DNA of 64,000 nt from Pectobacterium araliae (GTDB taxonomy: Bacteria > Pseudomonadota > Gammaproteobacteria > Enterobacterales > Enterobacteriaceae): assembly GCF_037076465.1 (NCBI RefSeq), contig NZ_AP028908.1, positions 4,278,001-4,342,000 on the forward strand, given 5' to 3'. The notes beneath the pieces were generated by a model. It had not been told where the DNA came from. It searched no databases and worked only from the letters and a program-made list of their open reading frames with translations. The stretch's first letter is position 1; every line of letters starts with the position of its first letter. The position numbers and the translations under genes were made by a program. Shown in pieces: positions 57,126-64,000 of the stretch.

Positions 57126-57824
57126 ATGAATAAAATTCTGCTGGTTGACGACGATAAAGAGCTGACCGCTTTATTGAAAGAATTGCTCGAAATGGAAGGT
57201 TTTAACGTCGTTGTCGCCTACGACGGCGAGCAGGCGTTACAGATAATAGATAACACCATTGACCTGTTATTACTGGATGTGATGATGCCGAAGAAAAACG
57301 GTATCGATACCTTAAAAGAGCTACGACAGCAGCATCAAACGCCGGTCATCATGCTGACCGCCCGCGGCAGCGAACTGGACCGCGTTCTTGGTCTGGAGTT
57401 GGGTGCCGATGACTATCTGCCTAAACCCTTTAACGACAGGGAACTGGTGGCGCGAATTCGCGCGATTCTCCGTCGTTCCAACTGGACCGATCAACAGCAG
57501 GCGGGTGATAACAGCGCGCCAACGCTGGAGGTCGATGGCCTGCGTCTGAACCCCGGACGACAGGAAGCCAGCTTTGACGATGTTGTACTGGATTTGACAG
57601 GCACCGAATTCACGCTGCTCTATCTGCTGGCGCAGCGGTTAGGGCAGGTGGTTTCCCGCGAGCATTTAAGTCAGGAAGTCCTCGGCAAACGTCTGACGCC
57701 GTTTGATCGTGCGATTGATATGCATATCTCGAACCTGCGGCGTAAATTGCCAGAACGTAAAGACGGCTTGCCCTGGTTTAAAACCCTGCGTGGACGAGGC
57801 TATTTGATGGTATCAGCTGCATGA
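57126..57824 (+). CDS. cpxR: Cpx response regulator CpxR
   Basis: A 232-residue OmpR/PhoB-type regulator. The receiver has the acidic pair at 8-10 (LLVDDDKEL), phosphorylation aspartate exactly at 51 (LLLLDVMMPKKNG), T/S in MLTARGS and lysine in DDYLPKPFNDREL. The winged helix follows (LDLTGTEFTLLYLLAQRLGQ; FDRAIDMHISNLRRKLPERK). The ATG at 57126, ten bases after GGAGGTAG, gives the E. coli length. It overlaps cpxA by ATGA. Confidence 0.97.
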   Translation: MNKILLVDDDKELTALLKELLEMEGFNVVVAYDGEQALQIIDNTIDLLLLDVMMPKKNGIDTLKELRQQHQTPVIMLTARGSELDRVLGLELGADDYLPKPFNDRELVARIRAILRRSNWTDQQQAGDNSAPTLEVDGLRLNPGRQEASFDDVVLDLTGTEFTLLYLLAQRLGQVVSREHLSQEVLGKRLTPFDRAIDMHISNLRRKLPERKDGLPWFKTLRGRGYLMVSAA

Positions 57825-59191
57825 TCAATAGTTTGACGGCTCGTATCTTTGCCATTTTTTGGTTAACGCTGGCGCTGGTACTCATGCTGGTTTTGATGGT
57901 GCCCAAGCTGGACTCGCGCCAGCTTACTGCCTTGCTGGAAAACGAGCAACGGCAGGGCATCATGCTGGAACAGCACATTGAAGCAGACCTCGCCAACACC
58001 CCGGCCAACGATCTGCGTTGGTGGCTACGGTTGTTCTGGGTGTTGGAGAAATGGGCTCCACCGGGGCAGCGCCTTTTTCTGGTCACCAGCGAAGGCCGGA
58101 TCTTTGGCGCAGAGAAACATGAAACCCCGATTGTGCGTAATTTTATCGGGTTGTCGGATAACGCCGATCATCCACAAAAGAAAAATTATGGCCGTATTGA
58201 GCTTCTCGGTCCTTTTGCGATCCGCGACGGTGATGACAACTATCAGCTTTATCTGATTCGTCCTGCCAGTAGCCCGCAGTCCGATTTCATTAGCCTGCTG
58301 TTTGACCGACCTCTACTACTGCTGATCTTCACCATGTTGATCAGTTCACCGCTGCTGCTCTGGCTCGCCTGGAGCCTGGCGAAACCCGCACGTAAGCTCA
58401 AGCACGCCGCCGATGAAGTCGCCAAAGGCAATTTACGCCAGCATCCTGAATTGGAATCCGGCCCGCAGGAATTTCAGGCTACGGGCGTCAGCTTTAACCA
58501 AATGGTCAGTGCGCTGGAACGGATGGTGACCGCACAGCAACGCCTGCTGTCTGATATCTCGCACGAGCTGCGGACGCCGCTGACGCGCTTGCAGTTGGCA
58601 ACGGCGCTATTGCGTCGGCGTCAGGGTGAAGGCAATGAGCTGAACCGCATCGAGACGGAAACGCAGCGGCTCGACAGCATGATTAACGACCTGCTGGTGC
58701 TGTCACGCAATCAGCACAAGAATGAACTGACCCGCGAGTTCCTGCATGCTGATGAACTGTGGGGCAATGTGCTGGACGATGCAGCTTTTGAGGCCGAGCA
58801 GGTGGGCAAAACGCTGGAAGTTCCTTACCCTCCGGGGCCGTGGACGCTCTTCGGTAACCCAGCCTCGCTCGACAGTGCGCTGGAGAATATCGTGCGCAAC
58901 GCGCTACGTTATTCTCACAACCACATCGAAGTGGCTTTCTCGGTGGATAATCAGGGCATCACCATCAAGGTGGATGACGACGGCCCCGGCGTTAGCCCGG
59001 AAGATCGTGAACAGATTTTCCGCCCTTTCTACCGTACCGATGAAGCGCGTGACCGCGAATCTGGCGGTAGCGGTTTGGGACTCGCCATTGTGGAAACCGC
59101 GATTACGCAGCACAAAGGGTGGGTAAAAGCGGAAGACAGCCCGCTGGGCGGGTTGCGCTTAATCATCTGGCTGCCGTTGCATCAACGCTAA
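57821..59191 (+). CDS. cpxA: Cpx sensor histidine kinase CpxA
   Basis: A 456-residue inner-membrane sensor: first helix IFAIFWLTLALVLMLVLMVP near 8-28, a periplasmic sensor domain to about 160, second helix LLLIFTMLISSPLLLWLAW, HAMP linker, H-box LLSDISHELRTPLTRLQLA near 248, N-box ENIVRNALRYSHNHIEV, and G boxes DDDGPGVSPED and GGSGLGLAIVETAI. It senses envelope stress and phosphorylates CpxR. Its ATG overlaps the cpxR stop. Confidence 0.97.
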   Translation: MINSLTARIFAIFWLTLALVLMLVLMVPKLDSRQLTALLENEQRQGIMLEQHIEADLANTPANDLRWWLRLFWVLEKWAPPGQRLFLVTSEGRIFGAEKHETPIVRNFIGLSDNADHPQKKNYGRIELLGPFAIRDGDDNYQLYLIRPASSPQSDFISLLFDRPLLLLIFTMLISSPLLLWLAWSLAKPARKLKHAADEVAKGNLRQHPELESGPQEFQATGVSFNQMVSALERMVTAQQRLLSDISHELRTPLTRLQLATALLRRRQGEGNELNRIETETQRLDSMINDLLVLSRNQHKNELTREFLHADELWGNVLDDAAFEAEQVGKTLEVPYPPGPWTLFGNPASLDSALENIVRNALRYSHNHIEVAFSVDNQGITIKVDDDGPGVSPEDREQIFRPFYRTDEARDRESGGSGLGLAIVETAITQHKGWVKAEDSPLGGLRLIIWLPLHQR

Positions 59192-59356
59192 ATCGGACAA
59201 CCGCTTTCCTACCGCTACCTCCTCTCAGGTGCCCAACACGGGTACCTGTCACGTTCTGTTTATCTTCTCTGCATTGAGTTTTTTACGCGATTGCGTAGAG
59301 TGATCGCACTCATGCCGAAAACAGGCAAGACCCGTGTTGAATAAAGGATACCAACC

Positions 59357-61531
59357 ATGAAAGGAGTAACGCTGCTGGCTGGCGTACTGACCGCATTAAT
59401 GAGCAGTCAGGCATTCAGTTCCAGCGATGGAGTGTGCGGCTTTTCCGACTCGGAATGTGGCGTATCCGCTCTCCCCTATTTGCAGCCGGGCAATGACACG
59501 CGCGCGAACCTGATGCTGCTGCAAAGCCGCCTCCACAACATGTCGCTTCCGTTGCCCCATCCTTTACCCGATCAAACGCGTTCACGTATCGACCCTTTCA
59601 CAGCCTATCGGGTCATGGGGATTGCGGCGACGGAAACACCTCAGACGTCAGAGGCAGGGGAAGATGTCACGGCTGATGCACCTTATCTCTCGACGCTCAA
59701 CAAAGCGAAGCAGCTGAATCTTCCGTTATCCGTTCAGGGCACCCTCTCCACGTTTTCGCCTGACGACAACGAAGGACGGCATATTTCCAATGCGCTCTCC
59801 ACATTGGAAGCGTTTTTTGACGTCCTGTTGGCAGACAAACAGCTCACCGAGGAACAACGCACGCTGCTGGCGCATCAGCGGGTGAATCTCCTCAACCCGT
59901 TGTATACCAAAGAAGCGCTGAACGAGGGTCTTGTCAGTCTGCCGGACGAAGGGCACGCTGGCGCGCTCATGCACTATTTGTTCGCGGTTCTGGCGTTTTA
60001 TCAGGGTCACTTTGATGAGGCGGAAAACGGTTTTCAGGCGTTGGTATCATCACCACAGCCGTGGGTCGCAGAAACCTCACGCTATATGTTAATTCGCGTG
60101 GCAATCAATAAAGCCATGGAAAACGCGTTAGATGAATACAACATGTTCGACGCCAGTAAAGCCGATAAAGACACGGCACAGTTGGCGGTTAAGCATATTG
60201 ATGAGTATCTGAAACAGTATCCAGAGGGGCAATACATCGATTCTGCTAACGGGCTATATCGCCGCGCTTACTGGATCATGAACGATATGGATGCCTTAGC
60301 GAAAACGTACCAACACGAGTTGAACGACACCGCCGACATCGAAACCCTCCTTGAATTAAGCGACGAAATCGACAACAAGCTGCTGGAAAATCGGCAATTC
60401 ACCAGCGCACCGGGCAGCGCGCCATTGACGATGGTGCAAGATCTCAAACGCTTGCGTTCGGATGAAGGATGGATGGCATTACCCGCCTTATCCACCGATG
60501 AACTGGCGGCGCAGAAACCGCTGTTTGAGCAAGACAATATGCAGGAAGCGTTCAGCTACCTTCAGGCCGCACAGCTGTTTTATAATCAAAAAGATTACGC
60601 CGCTGTGGTTAACAGCATTCCCATGACACCGTCGAGCGATCTCACCGATACCGTACGTTTCAGCCTGCAAGTACTGCGCGGTCGGGCGCTGGTGCGTCTG
60701 GAACGCTGGGATGAGGCAGAAGCGCACTGGCGCCAGCTGTTAACGCTTAAAATGGGGTACACGCAGAATCAGTTCCTGCAATTAGCGCTGGCAGAAACGC
60801 TGGTCAAGGCAGGCCACCCAGAGCGCGTTTTTGCTGCCGATAGCCCGGTGAAAAACCTGCGCTTCCGTTCCGCCGTACTGAAAGTCAGCGCCAATGCCGA
60901 TCTGCTCCGTCAGCAAACAGGCCCGCAGCAGAGCCATGAAGAGCGAGCGATTGCGCTGCATACGCTGTTAACCAAATCGCTGACCCACGGTGATTACGCC
61001 AGCTACCTTAAAGACGTTCAGCTTAGAAAAGACATCCCACCGCTGGTCAGCAGCGAAAATCAAAGCTGGAATCAGGAAGATCTAACGACCTTTGATTGGG
61101 ATGGCAGCGACACCGAAGAAGGCTATCAATGTCCAGCGCTGGATAGCGTGGTCACAACGCTAAACCAACGTCCCAATGACGCCCGTGCGATTAACTGCCT
61201 CGGTGAATTTTTCCTGCGAACCAATAACAGCGTGGGTTTCGACTGGGGTGAAAACAACATGCTGAGTGGGTTAACCAATGCACCCGCCCAATTCGTTGGC
61301 ACCGAGTATAACCGTCTGGATGGTTATGTACGGGTGATTGCCGACCCGAAAGCCCCACCGGAAGACAAAACCTACGCCCTGTATCGTGCAGTCTACTGCT
61401 ATGCACCAAGTGGCTATAACGACTGCGGCCCACAGGAAATCAGCAAAGCAACACGCAAAGCCTGGTTTACCCAATTGAAGACCAAGTACAAAGGCAGCGA
61501 GTGGGCAGACAAGCTCGATTATTACTGGTAA
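59357..61531 (+). CDS. Exported 724-aa helical-repeat protein of unknown function
   Basis: The protein has a signal peptide (MKGVTLLAGVLTALMSSQAF-SSSDG) and is predicted periplasmic or surface-located. The mature N-terminus has a CGFSDSECGVS cysteine pair. TPR-like helical repeats follow, for example ALMHYLFAVLAFYQGHFDEA near 200, AVKHIDEYLKQYPEGQYIDS near 275 and RALVRLERWDEAEAHWRQLL near 450. The C-terminal part has further cysteines (YQCPALD, INCLGE, YCYAP, DCGPQEISK), so disulfides are likely. AAAGGA precedes the ATG. Its end overlaps the DUF3142 gene, so they form an operon, 165 bp behind cpxA. I do not know a named homologue; a scaffold for envelope or polysaccharide assembly is only a guess. 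Confidence 0.85.
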   Translation: MKGVTLLAGVLTALMSSQAFSSSDGVCGFSDSECGVSALPYLQPGNDTRANLMLLQSRLHNMSLPLPHPLPDQTRSRIDPFTAYRVMGIAATETPQTSEAGEDVTADAPYLSTLNKAKQLNLPLSVQGTLSTFSPDDNEGRHISNALSTLEAFFDVLLADKQLTEEQRTLLAHQRVNLLNPLYTKEALNEGLVSLPDEGHAGALMHYLFAVLAFYQGHFDEAENGFQALVSSPQPWVAETSRYMLIRVAINKAMENALDEYNMFDASKADKDTAQLAVKHIDEYLKQYPEGQYIDSANGLYRRAYWIMNDMDALAKTYQHELNDTADIETLLELSDEIDNKLLENRQFTSAPGSAPLTMVQDLKRLRSDEGWMALPALSTDELAAQKPLFEQDNMQEAFSYLQAAQLFYNQKDYAAVVNSIPMTPSSDLTDTVRFSLQVLRGRALVRLERWDEAEAHWRQLLTLKMGYTQNQFLQLALAETLVKAGHPERVFAADSPVKNLRFRSAVLKVSANADLLRQQTGPQQSHEERAIALHTLLTKSLTHGDYASYLKDVQLRKDIPPLVSSENQSWNQEDLTTFDWDGSDTEEGYQCPALDSVVTTLNQRPNDARAINCLGEFFLRTNNSVGFDWGENNMLSGLTNAPAQFVGTEYNRLDGYVRVIADPKAPPEDKTYALYRAVYCYAPSGYNDCGPQEISKATRKAWFTQLKTKYKGSEWADKLDYYW

Positions 61532-62301
61532 CGCCGTCAATCATGCTGGCCTGCCTGCTTTCGTTCTGTACGCAGGCCGCTCCCGTTACGGCACCCGATC
61601 CAACCACCAACGCGGTGGATGCCACCGTCGACGCGACGCGCTATCAGGATTTCTGGCTGTGGGCCGCAGTGCGACCCCAGCCGATTCTGCATCAGGCACA
61701 GACGTTGTACCTGCATCAGGGAGAAGTCGCCCGCCGTCAGGGCAACGTCGTTTTCCTGCGACAAGGGGTTCCCCCCAGCCAATTACGCGTGAAGCGCGTC
61801 TGGCTGGCTTTCCGCATGACCACGCTGGACCTTTCCGATCGCCATCTGAACCGAATGCTAAAGCTACGGGAAAAATGGCAACGCCACGGTAATCACGTTG
61901 TCGGGATTCAGATAGATTTTGACGCGAAAAGTTATCAATTGGCGGGTTATGTCGCATTTCTGACGCAATTGCGCGAACGTTTACCCGAAGATTGTCAGCT
62001 CAGTATTACCGGGCTGCTCGACTGGTCGAAAACAGGGGATGTCTCGGCGCTTAACCGCTTACAGGGCAAGTTGGATGAAGTCGTGGTGCAAACCTATCAG
62101 GGACGCAACACGATTACCAACTACGCCGAGTACCTGCCCGCGCTGATGAAGCTAACCCTGCCTTTCCGGCTAGGGCTGGTACAAAACGGCAAGTGGGAAC
62201 CACAGTGGCAACAGCGCCTTGCCACTTCACCGTATTATCGCGGGGAAGTGGTCTTTCTGGTAAATCCACCATTGAAAAAATCCGCCACGGGTAGGCTGTA
62301 A
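61501..62301 (+). CDS. DUF3142 exported protein
   Basis: A 266-residue protein starting at a GTG seven bases after AAAGG, inside the last codons of the preceding gene (31-bp overlap). A signal peptide (GRQARLLLVTPSIMLACLLS and FCTQAA) precedes a mature domain with VKRVWLAFRMTTLDLS, GIQIDFDAKSYQLAGYVAFL, LSITGLLDWSKTGDVSALNR and VDEVVVQTYQGRNTIT-like strands. The alternating strand/helix pattern with an acidic QIDFD motif suggests a glycoside-hydrolase-like barrel; DUF3142 is recalled from similar proteins. No enzyme activity is known. ATG 61543 is a possible shorter start but would spoil the signal peptide. Confidence 0.8.
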   Translation: MGRQARLLLVTPSIMLACLLSFCTQAAPVTAPDPTTNAVDATVDATRYQDFWLWAAVRPQPILHQAQTLYLHQGEVARRQGNVVFLRQGVPPSQLRVKRVWLAFRMTTLDLSDRHLNRMLKLREKWQRHGNHVVGIQIDFDAKSYQLAGYVAFLTQLRERLPEDCQLSITGLLDWSKTGDVSALNRLQGKLDEVVVQTYQGRNTITNYAEYLPALMKLTLPFRLGLVQNGKWEPQWQQRLATSPYYRGEVVFLVNPPLKKSATGRL

Positions 62302-62311
62302 CAAGCCGTGG

Positions 62312-62776
62312 TTACAGGCAACCACCGAAGCCATTCTGCCGCCAGGCTTCATAACTAATAATCGCCACGGAATTCGACAGATTCAGGCTACGGCTGTTGG
62401 ACTGCATGGGAATGCGGATACGGAAATCCGATTCAAAGCCGTTACGAATTTCATCCGGTAGACCGGACGTTTCCGATCCAAACAGCAACACATCACCTGG
62501 CTGGTAGGTTGGCTGGTCATACGGACGGCTGCCTTTCGTGGTGCAGGCGAAGATGCGTTTGCCGGGAACCGCCGCCAGAAAATCCTGATAGTTTTTATGA
62601 CGGCTAACCTGCGCCAGATCGTGGTAATCCAGCCCTGCGCGGCGCAGTTTCTTCTCTTCAAAATCAAACCCCAGCGGTTCAATCAAATGAAGCGTACAGC
62701 CGTTATTGGCAGCTAATCGGATGATATTGCCGGTGTTTGGTGCAATTTGAGGTTCATAGAGCGCGATATGGAACAT
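62312..62776 (-). CDS. trmL: tRNA (cytidine/uridine-34 2'-O)-methyltransferase TrmL
   Basis: A 154-residue SPOUT enzyme methylating the wobble base of tRNA-Leu isoacceptors. Motifs: [20 protein letters not shown] at the N-terminus, [34 protein letters not shown] and the knot region [26 protein letters not shown]. It stands ten bases from the convergent DUF3142 stop. In E. coli trmL lies in another part of the map, near cysE. Confidence 0.95.
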   Translation of the reverse strand: MFHIALYEPQIAPNTGNIIRLAANNGCTLHLIEPLGFDFEEKKLRRAGLDYHDLAQVSRHKNYQDFLAAVPGKRIFACTTKGSRPYDQPTYQPGDVLLFGSETSGLPDEIRNGFESDFRIRIPMQSNSRSLNLSNSVAIISYEAWRQNGFGGCL

Positions 62777-62972
62777 GAGATAACGTCAGCCACGAAGAAA
62801 AATTCCGCCGCAGTATAGCGCATTCCCGTTGGGCAACCCAAAACCTGCGCGCAGCGGAATACGGATTACTCTGCACGACGTTTTTATCCGTAGCGATTAC
62901 ACTTAAGGAAATACATCAGCATAATGTACTGATGAAAACACGATGCGGGTATACAGCCTGTGTGGAGGTTGA

Positions 62973-63269
62973 ATGAAACACCCTAAGACATTATTGGTCT
63001 ATGCTACCCTGCTCAGTCTGCCGCTTCTGGCGAGCGCCAACACGACGCAGGCACCCACGCCTCAACAACAGTTTGAAAGTGGCATCAGCAGCCAGAAACA
63101 GTTGCAGCAGAATATGCAACAGAGCCAGAAATTGCAGCAGCAACAGCTGAATAATCAGCTCCAGCAGCGTAATCAGCAATTGCAGCAGCAACGCCAACAG
63201 CAGCTACAGAAGGATTTGCAGCGGTCACAGAGAACCACACCGCCGCCGCCAATCAATCAGAACCCTTGA
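62973..63269 (+). CDS. Exported glutamine-rich small protein
   Basis: A 98-residue protein with a signal peptide (KHPKTLLVYATLLSLPLLAS-A) and GGAGG seven bases before the ATG. The mature part is dominated by glutamine (LQQNMQQSQKLQQQQLNNQL, QQRQQQLQKDLQRSQ), with a coiled-coil-like spacing of leucines, and ends in a proline patch TPPPPINQNP. No family recognised. The strong start signals and signal peptide argue that it is a real gene; low complexity makes homology hard to judge. Confidence 0.7.
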   Translation: MKHPKTLLVYATLLSLPLLASANTTQAPTPQQQFESGISSQKQLQQNMQQSQKLQQQQLNNQLQQRNQQLQQQRQQQLQKDLQRSQRTTPPPPINQNP

Positions 63270-63282
63270 TGCTACGTTGGCC

Positions 63283-64000
63283 TTATAGCCGCACACCCAT
63301 TAGCGTTAAAATCAACGGCGTGGTCAGCGCCGCCATCGCTGTTGATAGCAATAAACTTGATGCCACTGGGCCACCCAGCACATCGAACTGGCGCGACATC
63401 AGATAGACGTTGACGCCCACCGCCATCGACCCCAGCAGCACAACCGCACGCGTCTCCATTTCCGGCAGGCCGAGCGCAATCGCAATTCCCCAGATCACCA
63501 GTGGCTGTACCAGCAGTTTAATCGTGCAAATTGCCGTGCTGATCTGCCAGCCGTCACGCACGCGGTATTCTGCCAGCCCCATCCCCAGCGCCACCAGCGA
63601 CAGCGGGGCGGCAATCTGCCCCAGCATGGAAAGCGGCTGGTCGACATACGACGGCAGCGGCAAGCCCGTCAGGCTAAATAAAGTACCGGATAGAATGCCG
63701 ATAATCAGCGGGTTCTTCAGCACGCCCAGTGCGGTTTTGGTGAAGCCCTGTAGCGACAACGCCCCGTTACGCGCCCATTCCACCGACACCGTCACCAGCG
63801 TCCACAAAATAAGCCCGTTAAACACCACCACCAGCGCAACAGACGGGATCGCCTCTTCACCCAGCATCAGCGTGGCAATCGGCAGCCCTAACATCACGTT
63901 GTTGGAGAAAATGCCGCTCAGCGCAAACAGCGAGCCGGAGACGCCATCGAGATGAAAGACTTTACGCGCCACAATGCGGCCTAAGACAAACACCAGCAGG
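63283..64000 (-). CDS. AEC-family permease, N-terminus outside the window
   Basis: The frame runs from the stop at 63283 through the right edge (codons before 63993 continue LLVFVLGR). The 239 visible residues are the C-terminal two thirds of an auxin-efflux-carrier/malonate-type (AEC) transporter, with about seven hydrophobic helices, the family segment GIFSNNVMLGLPIATLMLGE near its start and IAAPLSLVALGMGLAEYRV. Substrate is unknown. Convergent with the Gln-rich ORF, 13 bases apart. Confidence 0.88.
   Translation of the reverse strand, partial: LLVFVLGRIVARKVFHLDGVSGSLFALSGIFSNNVMLGLPIATLMLGEEAIPSVALVVVFNGLILWTLVTVSVEWARNGALSLQGFTKTALGVLKNPLIIGILSGTLFSLTGLPLPSYVDQPLSMLGQIAAPLSLVALGMGLAEYRVRDGWQISTAICTIKLLVQPLVIWGIAIALGLPEMETRAVVLLGSMAVGVNVYLMSRQFDVLGGPVASSLLLSTAMAALTTPLILTLMGVRL

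Overview
The window is a piece of an enterobacterial chromosome, most likely from a soft-rot Pectobacterium or a close relative. The assignment rests on E. coli-like gene order and protein similarity (ilvLGMEDA, comM, maoP, hdfR, btuB-murI-rrn, metJBLF, hslVU, glpFKX, cpxPRA) combined with type VI secretion debris and Pectobacteriaceae-style accessory genes. No database search was possible, so genus is an inference.

Layout. (1) 1-1890 is an AT-rich accessory patch: two tandem LprI-like (DUF1311) genes, each preceded by remains of a pesticin/T4-lysozyme-like muramidase, an Hcp stub of 37 residues, a small unknown ORF and a possible lone IS903-type end. It looks like an eroded type VI effector/immunity island beside ilvA. 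(2) 1889-8571 is the complete ilvLGMEDA operon on the minus strand, with leader peptide and attenuator. (3) 8977-11847 holds comM, maoP and hdfR. (4) 11870-16496 is the ytfQRT-yjfF sugar ABC transporter. (5) 16899-22669 is a full rRNA operon on the minus strand: P1/P2 promoters, boxA, 16S, tRNA-Glu, 23S, 5S, tRNA-Asp, tRNA-Trp, terminator. Its upstream flank (murI, btuB) is that of E. coli rrnB, while its downstream flank (tRNA-Asp, tRNA-Trp, then hdfR after the ytf insertion) is that of E. coli rrnC. (6) 22718-30538 holds murI, btuB with a cobalamin riboswitch, trmA, yijD, fabR, sthA and oxyR. (7) 31032-36292 holds metF, metL, metB and metJ with arrays of MetJ boxes. (8) 36480-45984 holds a truncated hicB, rpmE, priA, cytR, ftsN, hslVU, menA, rraA and zapB. 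(9) 46534-53275 holds glpFKX, fpr, yiiR, yiiQ and tpiA. (10) 53373-56059 holds aguA-aguB (putrescine from agmatine) and a HigBA-type toxin-antitoxin pair. (11) 56316-59191 is the Cpx envelope-stress locus including the 3'-UTR small RNA CpxQ. (12) 59357-64000 holds an uncharacterised exported TPR-like protein with a DUF3142 partner, trmL, a Gln-rich exported peptide and an AEC-family permease cut by the window edge.

Most of the window is core metabolism and cell-envelope housekeeping. The less ordinary parts are the type VI/muramidase/LprI graveyard, the rrn junction, the 59357-62301 exported pair, the orphan hicB, the SPA-for-NPA change in GlpF, and several short tandem repeats in regulatory regions (upstream of glpF, between yiiR and yiiQ, and in the cpxP 3' UTR). 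No intact novel defence or mobile system was found.
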